Assembly (NCBI GenBank): GCA_946800325.1
Contig: OX326958.1
Coordinates: forward strand, 66,196,366 to 66,260,365
Length of the DNA: 64,000 nt
Reading direction: 5' to 3'
Origin: Luzula sylvatica
Lineage: Eukaryota; Streptophyta; Magnoliopsida; Poales; Juncaceae
Shown: positions 34,066 to 45,136 of the stretch, in pieces
Layout: each line of letters starts with the position of its first letter
How positions within the stretch are numbered: position 1 is the first letter of the stretch
The notes under the pieces: generated by a model
What the model was told of the DNA's origin: nothing
Databases searched by the model: none
Seen by the model: only the letters and a program-made list of their open reading frames with translations
Made by a program: the position numbers and the translations under genes

Positions 34066-35000
34066 TAGGGGTGTACGTAGGCCGGGTTGGACGGGTTTTT
34101 ATCTAAAATGTAATCCAACCCAACGAGAACGGATTTTCATTTTTCCAATCCAACCCAACCCATGATACCTATAAAATTTTTCAAACCCATCTTGCCCGGG
34201 TTGGGCGGGTTGGGCGGGTTTTTTTTTCGTAAATACATACTATGGCGATCTATGTTCATATGTTCACAAAAGAATATGCAACACAAATTATATTTTTAAT
34301 TATATCAACAAAAAATATTTTACAAACGCGCAAACCAAAATTAAACATGCATAATCAACATCTCATTATGTTTATGTCATTTTTCCGACAATAAATATAA
34401 AACACATATTATATAAAAAAAATTCAAAGTTCAAACTAATTATATATTTGATGACAAAACGGATATAATGATATCATAAAAAAATAAAAAAAACCTTTCT
34501 AATAAAGAAAACATAAAATAATGATCAAAGACGAAGCTTATTCTTAAACAAAATAAAAATAACCAAAGAGATACTCATTTTTGTTAGAAAACAAAACATG
34601 TCATATATAATTTAAGTTAAGAAATTTTGTATTTTAGTTTGAGAAATTTGAATTACTTGATGAACATAATATTCATCTAAGGTAAAAAAAGATAAGATAC
34701 GATATAATATTGAAAATAATTAATAATAAATAAATTGTAACAATATAAATTACGAAAAAAATAGCATACCATATAATTTATATTAAAAAGTTAAACAATT
34801 ATTTGAAAATTTGAAATTATACGGGTCGGGTTGGGTTAATACGGGTTTTTAGTTTCAAACCCGTAACCCAACCCACACTTTCGGGTTTGTCAAAGTTTCA
34901 ACCCGGACCCAACCCAACAACTTCGAAACCCGCAAAAAACGGGTCGGTCCGGGTTGGGTTGGACGGTTTTGGCGGGTTGGAGAATTTTGTGTACACCCTG
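34066..35000. mobile_element. hAT-like MITE in the proximal upstream region of the 607-residue gene
   Basis: Left end TAGGGGTGTACGTAGG, right end read inward CAGGGTGTACACAAAATT. Perfect 8-bp target duplication TTAAAAGT at 34058-34065 and 35001-35008. Sub-ends carry gggttgggcgggttt / ccaacccaaccc words in opposite orientation. 935 bp, no transposase. It ends only about 100 bases before the likely 5' leader of the next gene. Confidence 0.92.
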
Positions 35001-35476
35001 TTAAAAGTAAAACTATTGTTTAGGTGTTTTTTGGTGGAAAGATTTTTTGTTTTTAAATAGCGAGTATACTTGATTTCGAAGAATTTATGTACTACATATT
35101 CCAAATTACCAGGTCTGTTCAAAACTCAAGGCCGCCGTTCGCCGGCCCCGTTCTCTCTCGCTCGCCCGCTCTTGACTGGGACGCCACCTCCTCACTCGAC
35201 GACGCGATCCAGACTGCAGACCTCGTCAAAGTCTGAATCGCTCGCCACCAGACTCCTCCTTAATTTTCCAATCGCTTTCAGTAATCGGATAATCCCAATC
35301 GCCAGCCTTCTCGCCGGGTTACGATTCCAATCGCAGCCCCCAAATTGCAGATTGCAAGGTTCCTTTCTCTCTTATCTCTCATACTCAGTATTGCTCACTA
35401 ATTTGATCTCAGTATTATTTCCTTTGTAGAGCTCCTAACTCCCTGATGAAGTGTATTTAGTGTTCGTCTCTGTTCC

Positions 35477-37300
35477 ATGGCTTTATCCATCATTTCCAGT
35501 TTGTCATGCCAATGGCCCTTCTCTCTCTTCACGAAACAAGACGATCTAACAATCTCAAACAAACTAGTACAAAACCTCTCCATCCCCGACCAAGCCAAAC
35601 AATTCGTCTTTGCTTTTCGCGAACCCGATACACAAGCCGTAGTCTACATCCTAGCCATAGTAAACCTCTCGGGGCAGTCGGCCATAGACTCGGTCCATCT
35701 AATAAAAGAAGTAAAACCAAAAACTGTTATTGCCCAGATTTCCCCTTTAGCCGTACCGGACATCGAAGCCGAAGAGAAATGCTTGAACGAAGGGGAATTA
35801 AATACCGTACCAACTTCCCCTTTCGGGGTACTAAAAAAGTGCTTTACTGATCAAGTAAACAAAAGCCAGTATGAAAAAATTGCAGGCTTTCAGGTCTTGC
35901 AAGAGATTTTTGGAATAGGGTTTTTTGGTCCTTTCTTGGCCGCTAAGAAAGCTGCTGAAGAGATCAAATCAGACTTTTTAATTTTAGAATCACCCTATGA
36001 TGATATTGCTGGTACCGGCACCGGTACAGATGAAGATTCAGTACCGGGTCAAGATACCAGTTTCCAGTTACAAGCTAATTATATGGTACCAGGAGGAGTC
36101 ACGTCTACTCTAAACCGTAATTTTCGAAACTTTTGCCTGAATGAATTGGTACAAACTGAAGCAGTGAAATCACTGGTACCGGCATTAAATGCGAGTTTGA
36201 ATTTGAATTTCTCATCTTCAGAGCCAAAACCAGATGAACATAAACTAGAACAAGACTATGTGGCACCGCCTTTTGCTCAAACAGTATACTCTTTACTTTC
36301 AGACCTTCACACAATATTTTCAGAAATACCCTCCATGGAAAACGCCCTAATTTCATCTCAACACATTCTATCTTCTATTCATGAAGGAAAACCAATAAAC
36401 TCTCAAATTCTATCTGACGTGTACACATTCAGACCCGCAATAGAGGGCTTAAGAGTGGCTTTAAACGCTGCTGCCAGAATACCCATGGACAAACTGGACG
36501 CCTCCAGTTACGCAAAAATGGAGTTCGAGAAACTCCCCTATGACGAGAAATGCCACGTGCTTTTTGCCCAAGCGCTCAAAACCCAAGCAAAGAAGTTCGG
36601 ATCCGTGGTGGCCATAGTGGACGCAGGCTGCTTGTGTGGCATAAGAAGGCACTGGACAACTCCAGTCCCTCCAGAACTGGAGAACTTGCAAGAATACGAA
36701 GCTGGCGACAAATCCGAAAATTTCACAACAAGCCACGAGAAAAAACATTTATTATCAGACAAGCCCATGGTGGCAGTGGGTGCGGGGGCGACAGCCATTT
36801 TGGGCGTATCCTCTCTCTCTAAAATCTCCTCGTACAAAATCCCGTGGGCACTGAAATTCGCATTCACGCAATTTCAGAGAAAAACCGCAATTGGGTTCGG
36901 CAAGGTACTGACGTCCTCGAAATTAAAATTTTACTCGGCGGAGAAAATTCGAGCGGTTACGCACACAATGATTGCGTCGGCAGAACGTACCAGTTTTCTC
37001 GCGATGCGTACCGCGTTTTACGAGATAATGCAGAAGAGAGGGGTGAGGAGCGTGGGGAGGGCGATGCCGTGGGTGACTTTCGGGTGCAGTATGGGCGCGT
37101 GTGGCGGTTTGTTGGTGTTCGGGGAGGGGATCGAGTGTGTGGCTGAGAACGCGCCAGCTGTACCGAGCATTGTTTCGCTTGGAAAAGGGATGGAGAACTT
37201 GAGGAATTCTTCGGAGGAGGTTAGAGTTGTGAGTGGGGTTAGAGTGCAGGAGGCTTTGAATAATTTCATGACCGGTTTCAGGAAGATAATGAGAGGCTAA
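35477..37300 (+). CDS. Conserved plant membrane protein of unknown function (weakly TraB-like N-terminus)
   Basis: An uninterrupted 607-residue frame after a GC-rich leader (35115-35358) with a leader intron that appears to run from gttcct at 35359 to ttgtag at 35430. Near residues 55-90 the protein reads AVVYILAIVNLSGQSAIDSV and then IKEVKPKTVIAQISP, which has the layout of the TraB/PrgY start (VxxLGTxHxSxxS..V..LI..xKPdxV), but the histidine-containing GTxH is AIVN here, so any TraB activity is doubtful. Two hydrophobic stretches are near residues 430-452 (MVAVGAGATAILGVSSLSK) and 537-560 (WVTFGCSMGACGGLLVFGEG). The C-terminal part (KIRAVTHTMIASAERTSF and AMRTAFYEIMQKR) is widely conserved among plant proteins annotated only as transmembrane or unknown. 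The gene is real by length, codon pattern and conservation; no function is assigned. Confidence 0.85.
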   Translation: MALSIISSLSCQWPFSLFTKQDDLTISNKLVQNLSIPDQAKQFVFAFREPDTQAVVYILAIVNLSGQSAIDSVHLIKEVKPKTVIAQISPLAVPDIEAEEKCLNEGELNTVPTSPFGVLKKCFTDQVNKSQYEKIAGFQVLQEIFGIGFFGPFLAAKKAAEEIKSDFLILESPYDDIAGTGTGTDEDSVPGQDTSFQLQANYMVPGGVTSTLNRNFRNFCLNELVQTEAVKSLVPALNASLNLNFSSSEPKPDEHKLEQDYVAPPFAQTVYSLLSDLHTIFSEIPSMENALISSQHILSSIHEGKPINSQILSDVYTFRPAIEGLRVALNAAARIPMDKLDASSYAKMEFEKLPYDEKCHVLFAQALKTQAKKFGSVVAIVDAGCLCGIRRHWTTPVPPELENLQEYEAGDKSENFTTSHEKKHLLSDKPMVAVGAGATAILGVSSLSKISSYKIPWALKFAFTQFQRKTAIGFGKVLTSSKLKFYSAEKIRAVTHTMIASAERTSFLAMRTAFYEIMQKRGVRSVGRAMPWVTFGCSMGACGGLLVFGEGIECVAENAPAVPSIVSLGKGMENLRNSSEEVRVVSGVRVQEALNNFMTGFRKIMRG

Positions 37301-37518
37301 TGATTTGGATTTTTAATTGTTTCTATTATTTATTTAATAATGTGTTGGGCGGTGTATATATAAGGAAATGAATATAAAGCGTTATTGAGAGATTTTTGTT
37401 TGTAATTTAAAATTAAAAAAAGAAAGATATTTTGTGCGGTTATATGATTCCTCTTTTTTCATGTTTTTTCTTTTAATTTTGTGTTGTAGACAGCAGAGTA
37501 AATTTCAGGTCTTTATAT

Positions 37519-38096
37519 GCCTGCAATCGAGTTTGGGCGAGCTATGTCTAGTTCAAGCTCGGCTGGAACTCGACTAAGGTTCACTTTGAATCGAACTAGC
37601 CCGGCTCGACAATAGCTTGATTACCAAAATAATTTGAATTTAACTCAATATCTAAGTCAATGTATTAATGCCACGTAAGATTCGGTATTATTTCGGTGGT
37701 TTATTTATGTGAGTAGACTCGTTAAATTAATTGGCGAGAGAGAAGAGGAGCTTTGGACTGCTTAATTTTAATTTTGTTGCCTTGTTTAACAACAGAGGTA
37801 AGAGGGGCATGGGGTTGCATGCATAATTTGGACCGGGACTAATTAACGTGCATATTGTATATGTTTTTTTTTACATATTTCAAATAGTAATTATTCTTAA
37901 TAATATTTTATTATATATTATGAATTAACTACGATGAAAAAAATTAAGTTAAAAGTCGAGCTCGGATTTGTTTCAAGTCTAATCCGAGCGAGCTGGGCGA
38001 CTAAGCTCGATTAATTTCAAGTTGATGTCGAGCGAGCTATTACCGGATTATAACCGAGTCAAGCACCGAGCCACGTGCTAAACTTGCAGCCCAATA
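37519..38096. mobile_element. hAT-like MITE between the two convergent genes
   Basis: Left sub-end ctgcaatcgagtttgggcga and right sub-end, read inward, gggctgcaagtttagcacgt, with gagctcggctgg / gagcgagctggg words in opposite orientation. Flanking TCTTTATA (37511-37518) and TCTTTACT (38097-38104) agree at 6 of 8 bases, a decayed target duplication. Non-coding. Confidence 0.55.
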
Positions 38097-38243
38097 TCTT
38101 TACTTGAATTGAGAAAAGATTATATATTATTATTTACTGTTGTAATTGTTCTTGCGTATACAAGGTTAAAACAATATTCGTCTGATCACTTCACATGATC
38201 CAAAAAATAAGAATTTTTTTCCAAACGAAATTGAAAAACTGTT

Positions 38244-40110
38244 TCAGACAGATGCGGTCTTTAGAGAGAGAAAATCTGCTATTTTGCTAGTGTAGAAATC
38301 CGGCTGAATTGAGTTTTCTGGGCTTTCGAGCGTTTCAATAGAGGTCACACCTACAAGCATCAAAGATAATCATCAAACGATTAAGATAATTAATTTAATT
38401 ACAACTATTAATTTACCTGACAAGACCAGAAGCGTCTTACAACCACCATTTTGGCCAAATAAAATATCAGTGTCGAGACGGTCTCCAACCATGCAAATTT
38501 GAGACTTCGAAATCCCAAACCTAATTATAAAAAATAATTCAAATATTATTACAATAAATAACATAAGGGATATATTGCCTCGATAGTATATCTTACTTGT
38601 CAGATAAATAATCCATCATGAAAGTGGAGGGTTTTCCTACAACAAGAGGTTCTTTCTTGGTCGATCCCAAAAGTGCACCGACCATTGAACCGCCACCTTA
38701 ATTAAACAAAACAAAAGAAAACATAATTAATTAAATGTGCTTTTGCAGAAAACCCCTCAAACTTATTGTTATTAATCACCTGCCCATTCCTGAGCATCTG
38801 TAAGATGAGTTACCGCGTCTCTGTTCGTCGCAATGAAGAGACATCCAGGGTTTTCACGAATACATAACGTACCATATCTTCATTACAATAAATTAAATAA
38901 GTAAAAAGTTATAACATTTAAAATTAGAATTTTTAGAATAATAATTGCGAAAAAAGGGAGAGAAGAAACTTACTGAATTTTGTAATAGTTAAAGTAACGA
39001 TCGAATCCAACCACAACTGCCCCGACCTAAAAGTTGGGATTATTTTCTAAAAAAATTCTCAAATATTAAAATGGTAAATTATCAAAAAGATCAAAACAAT
39101 ACATCATGGTCATGCTCCATTAGGTAACCAGGCTTCAGCTCTATCTTTTTATCTCCATCAGTCTAAAATATGAAAAATAATGTAAAATTAAATAAATTGG
39201 TACGTTAATTTGTTGAAATTATCAATAGAGAAACTTACTGGGCCACCGAGATGTTGAAATCCAGCCAATTCAAGTTCCTTTAATATTCCCTCCTCGCCAA
39301 TCACATACACCTGTTTGTTACGGCGATTAAAACATATGCTTTTATTACATATTAAAAGTAAAAGAATATAAATATAATGTTTTAAATTTATGATAAATTG
39401 ATTCAAATTACCTTCTTATCTTTGGGAAAGTCGATGGATTGTAAATAAGCCGCAGCAGCAAAAGAAGAAGCAAAAATCTCGTCCTGTATGAATCATACAA
39501 ATTAATTGTGCATAATAAATGTTAATTAAAATTCTAAACTTGATGTATTAGTTCAGATTGTATCGGCATAGTGTACCTCATTAACACTTAGACCAAGTGT
39601 CTCGAATTTCTTCCCGTATTGCTTCCTTGATTTCGTCGAGTTATTTGTTACAAAAACCAGTCTTTTTCCCTGTCGAGGAATTCAAGAAATGAGTAATTTT
39701 TTTTTTTAATTATTGAAAAAGTTACGAACTTTTGATCTCAACAGGTCAAGGGTCTCAGGAACGCCCTCAATCAATTTGTCGCCTTTCCATATCACTCCTG
39801 CAACATATACAATAAAATCCTTAGAAATTACTAGTTAATTAGTGGAAATGAAATTAATAATTAAAGCATAGTTACCATCACAGTCGAATATGAAGGTCTC
39901 GACGGAATCAATGAGCTCGTCAGCATTCTCTAGTTTAATTGCCTTTGCTCGGGTCGTAAAACTGGAAGCCATGCGTGAATTTGAAAGACGAGTTTTACCC
40001 AGAAAAGGGGCAACAAGAGTTTTGAAAGAAGACGAAGAAGAGGAGGTACAGGTAGAGAGAGATGGGGCGAGAGGTAAAAGTGAGCGACAAATCACTCTGC
40101 TTGTTAGCAT
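38244..40110 (-). CDS. PGLP1: Phosphoglycolate phosphatase 1, chloroplastic
   Basis: Eleven exons on the minus strand (40110-39876, 39797-39730, 39669-39577, 39483-39412, 39310-39239, 39162-39103, 39026-38974, 38877-38780, 38696-38597, 38520-38417, 38350-38244), all with AG acceptors and GT donors, encode 353 residues, close to the about 360 of plant PGLP1. The first about 45 residues (S/T-rich, few acidic) are a plastid transit peptide. HAD-phosphatase motifs follow: FIFDCDGVIW (motif I, nucleophile Asp), [19 protein letters not shown] (motif II), [10 protein letters not shown] region and [11 protein letters not shown] (motif IV, Mg binding). It dephosphorylates 2-phosphoglycolate made by Rubisco oxygenation, the first step of photorespiration, in the stroma. 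The cap segment [18 protein letters not shown] and [20 protein letters not shown] is typical. It converges with the 607-residue gene. Secure. Confidence 0.95.
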
Positions 40111-40329
40111 TTTCTCTCTTCTTTCTTTTCTTTTGTCTCCGGCTTTAGTGAGAGAGAACTTATTTTTTTTCTTTTATTTCTTGGATGGATATCGATATTG
40201 TTGGTTGGATGGGGCTTTAATTCATTTGTGTATGAAATTTGATGCAACGTTTGTGGCTGCCATGTATTTCATTTCCAGTGTACACTTCTTTGTTTCCTTC
40301 AAATAATAATTTCATTTTTTTTTTTGACA

Positions 40330-40640
40330 TATAGCCTTGTCAAAATACCAATTTGTAAGAATAGCTAGTAATTTGTGTAATTTGCAAATTTAAAATTTTC
40401 ATCGGAGGATCTGGGAAAAAAAATTGAACTTTCGTCAAAGAGCTTACTGATTAATTTGGATCTTAATCATATGATTAAGCACTGTTAAACACTTTCGTCA
40501 GACCCTCTAGCAAAAATGCATGAATTTGATGACATCCTTTCCAGGGTGCTGGAATGGCGGAAAATGTCAATTTAACCTCTTTCCCCAGACTATCTAGCGA
40601 AAGAGTTAGTTTCAGTTTTTTCTTTTTGCAATTTGAATAA
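40330..40640 (-). repeat. Unnamed short foldback family with TCGCCAGACCCTCTGGCGA-like core
   Basis: Contains cgtcagaccctctagcaaaa (40497-40516) and ccagactatctagcgaaagag (about 40588-40608); read as reverse complement the block continues with aacagtgcttaatcat and ctagctattcttacaaatt, in the same order as 45015-45115. AT-rich and non-coding. Confidence 0.45.
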
Positions 40641-40894
40641 TTTTTTTGATGTTTTTAGAGTTACAATTGGGAAATAATTAAAATACGAAAGTTTTAGGTT
40701 TTTTTAAGAACTATAATTTAGATGTTTTCGTTATAATTTGCAAGGATCTCACTCGAAATCGGGCACAATGTAGCTAGTTAATTTGAAAATTTATTAAGTA
40801 AATAGAAAAACAACAAACCAAATATACAAATATAATCAAAAGTGTATCATTTGAATATCCAAATATCCAAAATACATCAAAACAAATCTAAACA

Positions 40895-41170
40895 TCAACC
40901 ACGTGCACATTCACGACCGCTTGCACCACGTCGGAGAACGACAACATGTGCATGCCCACGGCCCCGCTGGATGAGCTGCGTGACATGACCATCTCCATCG
41001 TCGTCTCCGTCACCATTCGAGTCATGCGGACTATCGACGTGAGTTTCGGTGTCATCGTGCAGCAAACCTGTCAGTGTGTCCCTATCCCAGATGCAAGATG
41101 TGATCATATTCTTGCAAGTCCTCTTCAAATCTTTCTTAATAAAGGGAGTGATAAGGGGATTTTTCATCAC
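40895..41170 (-). other. Unassigned open frame, possibly a transposon-gene remnant
   Basis: A 91-residue minus-strand frame in a GC-richer patch with an acidic run (DSNGDGDDDGDGHV) then RGRGHAH. It looks like a protein C-terminus but no family is recognised. May belong with the frame at 43440-43725 as remnants of one element. Confidence 0.2.
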
Positions 41171-43439
41171 TTTTTACAAGTATAAAATATAGAATTTAAA
41201 CACATAAATATGATTAAAGTATAAGAAATATTCATAATTCCAATATATTGAGATTAAATACTTTAAATTGTGTTTTTGTATTAATGTCAGGTGAAAAGTG
41301 CAAAATATCGCAGAACCAATGGTGTAGATGGATTCCTCTCGTCGAGCCGGTCGATTTGATATATAATATGTAGATATTTGACGGAAGGATGAGAGAGAAA
41401 TCGAGCTTTTACTTAAACCGGGTCAAAAATGACTCATTTCATGATGAAATCTGACACACGTAAATCTGCACGGGAATAGACGCAGCAAATCAACCAAAGA
41501 CCAGTCAACGATTACTGTTTCCAGGATTCTCTGTGGAATCACTATCTTGTGACGTGCGCTACAGTACCATACTCTCTCTTTATCCGTTCCATTACACGAT
41601 CGGCCACACGAGAAATATCACAGAGAATCGAGACGGGTTGTTCAAACCACTTTCTTGGAGCCATGCAGCCAAATCGTCTTCTCCATTTGCTTAGTAACCG
41701 AACCCTCCAGTTCCGCCTGAAAGAGAGCCTTTTACGAAAACCGCAGCCTCCATTTCGCTTAAAACCGCAGAAGAACACAGATATTTTCGGAATTTTAGAG
41801 GATTTTCAGAGGATTTAATCTGGATCCGTGGAGAAAGTTTGTAATTGTATTTTTGAGTTTTATCGGCCGTCCGATGTCCAAATTTGATGAGGTTTGGACC
41901 GTTGGATTCGTTGCAACTAGCTCTAACCGACCATGCAAGTTGCAACTCGATCTCTGTCCTGTAGCAATCTCCATCTCCTATAAAAGGTATCCATGACCAC
42001 TCTCTCTCTTCACCTTTGGTCCTCATTGGTCAAACCACCATTTTAGGGGGAAGGTAAGGTCTCTTCCTCTTCCCCCTCCATTGTTAAGAAGCTCTCAAGC
42101 TCCTCTCGCTCGTCGTCGAGCCATTTTGCCGAGAAGATCGTGTCTCCGCACGGTTTTCGAGGCCGCTCCGAGGATCTTTTCCTCCCTTTCTCAAGCTCAA
42201 GGAAGTTGTTCTCCTCGTCCTCTCACCTCCTCTCAAGGCGTGAAGGCTCGAGGACCTCTCCAAGATCCATTCTTGGACTCAATTCTCTCCTTTTTCGGTA
42301 CTCTCTTTTACAATTGTTGCGTTTTAATTAGGAAAATATTAGATTTGAATAAACTCTGATTGTAGATCTGTTATATTTGATAAAATAGAATTTGTAGAAT
42401 TTTTGTGGATTTTATTTCGTAATTTTCCTATTTTTCCTTTGTGAAATACTCGATTGTTTTGTGCTGTTTTGTTAATTCCATTTAAAATAGAAAATTACTC
42501 AAAAATAAGTCTTTCTCAATATCACTGTTTAGATCTAGATCTGTAGTTTAATATAGTTTTTTGAATAAATCAATTTCCTGCAATTTTCTATTTGTTATTG
42601 ATTTTACAAAATCAGCCTGTTAAGGACTAAACTGTAAATTGATGAAAGATCTTAATTCTGGACCTCATTGTCTGTGCTGTTTGGATCAATTGTAGAACCG
42701 TTTAAATTCCTAATTTCACTAGAAACTTTAGATCTGATATCACTCTTGAATTAGGATTTTGATTGAGTTTGTTTGATATAATTTTCGATTTGATATGAAT
42801 TTCTGAAAACTGTTACTCAACCTCAAAATTGTCTGGACTATTCTGTAATTTGCCAGGGACCTGCTTGTAATTCGATCATTACTTTTTACTGAAATATCAA
42901 ACCTGTGAAATTCTTCTGTTCTCTCTCTTATTATTAAATTGTGAATCTTTTTGCCAAATTTGAGATCTTGTTTTACGATCTATATTTTTCTGGAATTTGA
43001 TTAATGCCTAAAATACCCTTGTGATCAATCATCTTTATAAATTCGAAACTTGTGTGTGTGAAAGTGATATTTTGACCAGACATTTGTGAAGCCTAAACAT
43101 TGATTGTGACAAAATAATATAGCCTCTGGACCAATAGAAATAGTTCTTGAATTGCAATTTCGATTATACGCAAAATTTCCTTGGATCGAACCTATACTTA
43201 TCACTTTGATTAGTATTTGTTATAAATTGTTTTGATTAACTCGTAAGATTGAATTTACACTTTTAAACGACCTATTTTACGTGTTATCAGGGAGCGATCG
43301 TTGCCCCGCCTCATGGAGCATCTGCATCATCTAACGACCATAATCTAAATTGTCGTTCATATGAAGTTCTTGCGAGTTTTAATTAGGCAACGTTAACACA
43401 TAATAATTTTGAATAGCAACAACAAGAACATACTGCCGC
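41171..43439. other. Promoter-like region of unknown owner, possibly a degenerate LTR or leader intron
   Basis: A TATA-like ctataaaagg lies at 41978-41987, followed by CT-rich leader sequence (42000-42300) that ends in a plausible donor (tttttcg/gtactctc at 42297) and then about 1 kb of T-rich intron-like sequence. No matching coding exon was found to the right. The layout fits a transposon promoter or a gene whose coding part was lost; neither is shown. Confidence 0.3.
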
Positions 43440-43642
43440 GAGTATGGTAGGCTCTCTGGGTCTGTAACATGCAGTCGCATCCAACTTGTGCTGGGTTGTA
43501 GTCTAGATTCGTAGATGACCATGCTCCGCAAACCAAATCATGTAGGGTCGTGTGTTCTCCGGATTGTATGGATCACCTACGAAGACAAGATTCGTCATAG
43601 CCTCAATCCACCGCTGGATGTGAAGCATCCGCCTGGTCAGCC

Positions 43643-43695
<53 letters not shown>

Positions 43696-43725
43696 TTATT
43701 GTTGATAACCTTATGGAAAGTCATC
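43440..43725 (-). other. Protein-like fragment interrupted by a C/G homopolymer
   Basis: To the left of the C-run the minus strand reads MLHIQRWIEAMTNLVF and PENTRPYMIWFAEHGHLRI, which has the flavour of the plant mobile domain found in transposon-derived proteins (Y-x2-W[FY]..H.R). Short and broken; low confidence. Confidence 0.25.
43645..43695 (+). repeat. Homopolymer of 51 C
   Basis: Uninterrupted C from 43645 to 43695 in an otherwise ordinary AT-rich context. Confidence 0.95.
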
Positions 43726-43799
43726 TCGAGGGAAGAAGGAGGTGGAGGTATGACCTAAGAGAAGTTAATAAAACTTATAAGTAACAAATTTATGTGATT

Positions 43800-43934
43800 T
43801 ACTAGCAAATATTTCAAATCCTCGGGTTGGAAGAAAGATAGAAGAAGAAGAAGAAGAAGCGAAGAAAAGAAAGAGAGAAGAAAAACAGAAGAAGAAAGAA
43901 TAAGAAAGGGAAACCGATGTATGGAGTTAATACG
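43800..43934 (+). repeat. GAA/GAAA-rich purine tract
   Basis: agaagaagaagaagaagcgaag .. gaagaagaaagaataagaaag; similar purine runs recur at 43975-44030 inside the neighbouring LTR. Confidence 0.85.
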
Positions 43935-44910
43935 TGTTGGGAATCGTCACGTCGTGCGTAATTGATACGGTGTACAAAGAAAGAAAAAGAAACAAAGAAA
44001 CAAAGAAGAAAAGAAAGAAAGAAAAAATTTCGAATCCTCGGATAAGGAACGCGGAACGAACTCCTTAATTCAAGATCACGCCATTGATACGGTGTACAAA
44101 CTCTTATGGAATATCCAATATTGCAAGTTGTACTTTCGTGAAATTGATCACGAACGAAGGGTTGGCACGATTTTATTGCGTTTTTCCTTGTGCTTTCACT
44201 CCGGCCGCTTCTCGTGCGTCCTACGCCCATACGTCTTTGCACCGGTTGTCTTCTCTTCGGTTGTCTCCGTTCGTCCCACACCCGCACTTCACAATAGTCT
44301 TCTTTACGATGTCTCTATTCTGTTTGGACCACAAACAAGGATCAAAAGTATGATCCCTCTATCCGTATCCGCTTGAGTCGTTGTCTCTCGGTCAAACACG
44401 CAACTGCCTAGACAAAACGTGTTTCAACTTGCTCTTTCTTCTTCGATTATTTTTCTCTAATGGAGAAAACTATTTTCTTCATTTTCTCTCTTTTCCCTTA
44501 CACTTTTTGAATAAGTGGTAGAATGATTTCAACTTATTGGAGCACTTGGATGAGAGAGAATTATTCTATATACACTCTATAGAATAAGGACAAATAAAGG
44601 GGTGCATAACTATTATGTAAAACATTGTATAACATAGTATACACACGAGGAGACAGAAGCCCTTCCGTTCGAACCGAGATATGCTTCCGTTCGAACGGAA
44701 TATGTTATGTCTCCAAGTTCACTTAGTGTAATCTCATTACTATTTAACTCATAAGCTTTTGTTCGAACGAAGCTAAGCTTTTGTTCGAACATCCCTCGGA
44801 ATCTGTTTATGTATAATCTTATTGCACACTTATTGATTTTCATGAACGCGTACGTTCGTTTATCCTTATATGTATTATTTTACCGTTGATCTAAAACTAT
44901 ATTTTCTTCA
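43935..44910 (-). mobile_element. Copia LTR (same family as the solo LTR at 58075)
   Basis: On the minus strand it starts TGAAGAAAATATAG (44910) and ends GATTCCCAACA (43935), the TG..CA form. Blocks such as acgaacgaagggttggcacg, gcctagacaaaacgtgttt and the palindrome TTCCGTTCGAACGGAA (44685-44700) align with 58075-58953 in opposite orientation. A purine-rich insertion with a duplicated 'attgatacggtgtacaaa' (43961 and 44083) enlarges the 3' side. Flanking 5-mers (atacg / aaaca) do not match, so it is not a clean solo LTR. Confidence 0.7.
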
Positions 44911-44919
44911 AAACACACT

Positions 44920-45115
44920 CTTTCTCCAGAGGGTCTGGCGAAAAAGAGTAAATGAAAAAATGTGCCTACCTGCACATAGTGTCTCCTCGGGACTCACAGT
45001 ATTAGACATGCACTCTTTCGCCAGACCCTCTGACGAAAAAATTTAATAGTGCTAAACCATCATTAACAGCCAAAATTATGTTTTAAGCTCTTTCTAGCTA
45101 TTCCTATAAATTTTG
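44920..45115 (+). repeat. Second copy of the CCAGACCCTCTGGCGA foldback family
   Basis: ctccagagggtctggcgaaaaagag (44933-44955 region) faces ctctttcgccagaccctctgacgaaaa (45010-45035 region) as inverted repeat, followed by taatagtgctaaaccatcattaacag and ctagctattcctataaatt, which parallel 40330-40600 in reverse. Confidence 0.5.
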
Positions 45116-45136
45116 TTTATTATGTATTATGTTCAG

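Noticed and set aside
35398..37269. Several 60-110 residue frames on both strands within the 607-residue gene
   Set aside because: Shadows of one long conserved frame with no independent support.
43503..43784. Poly-Gly or poly-Pro protein frames across the C-run
   Set aside because: Created by the homopolymer; no gene context.
43935..44910. Clean solo LTR
   Set aside because: Flanking 5-mers do not match (atacg / aaaca), so a simple solo LTR is not supported.
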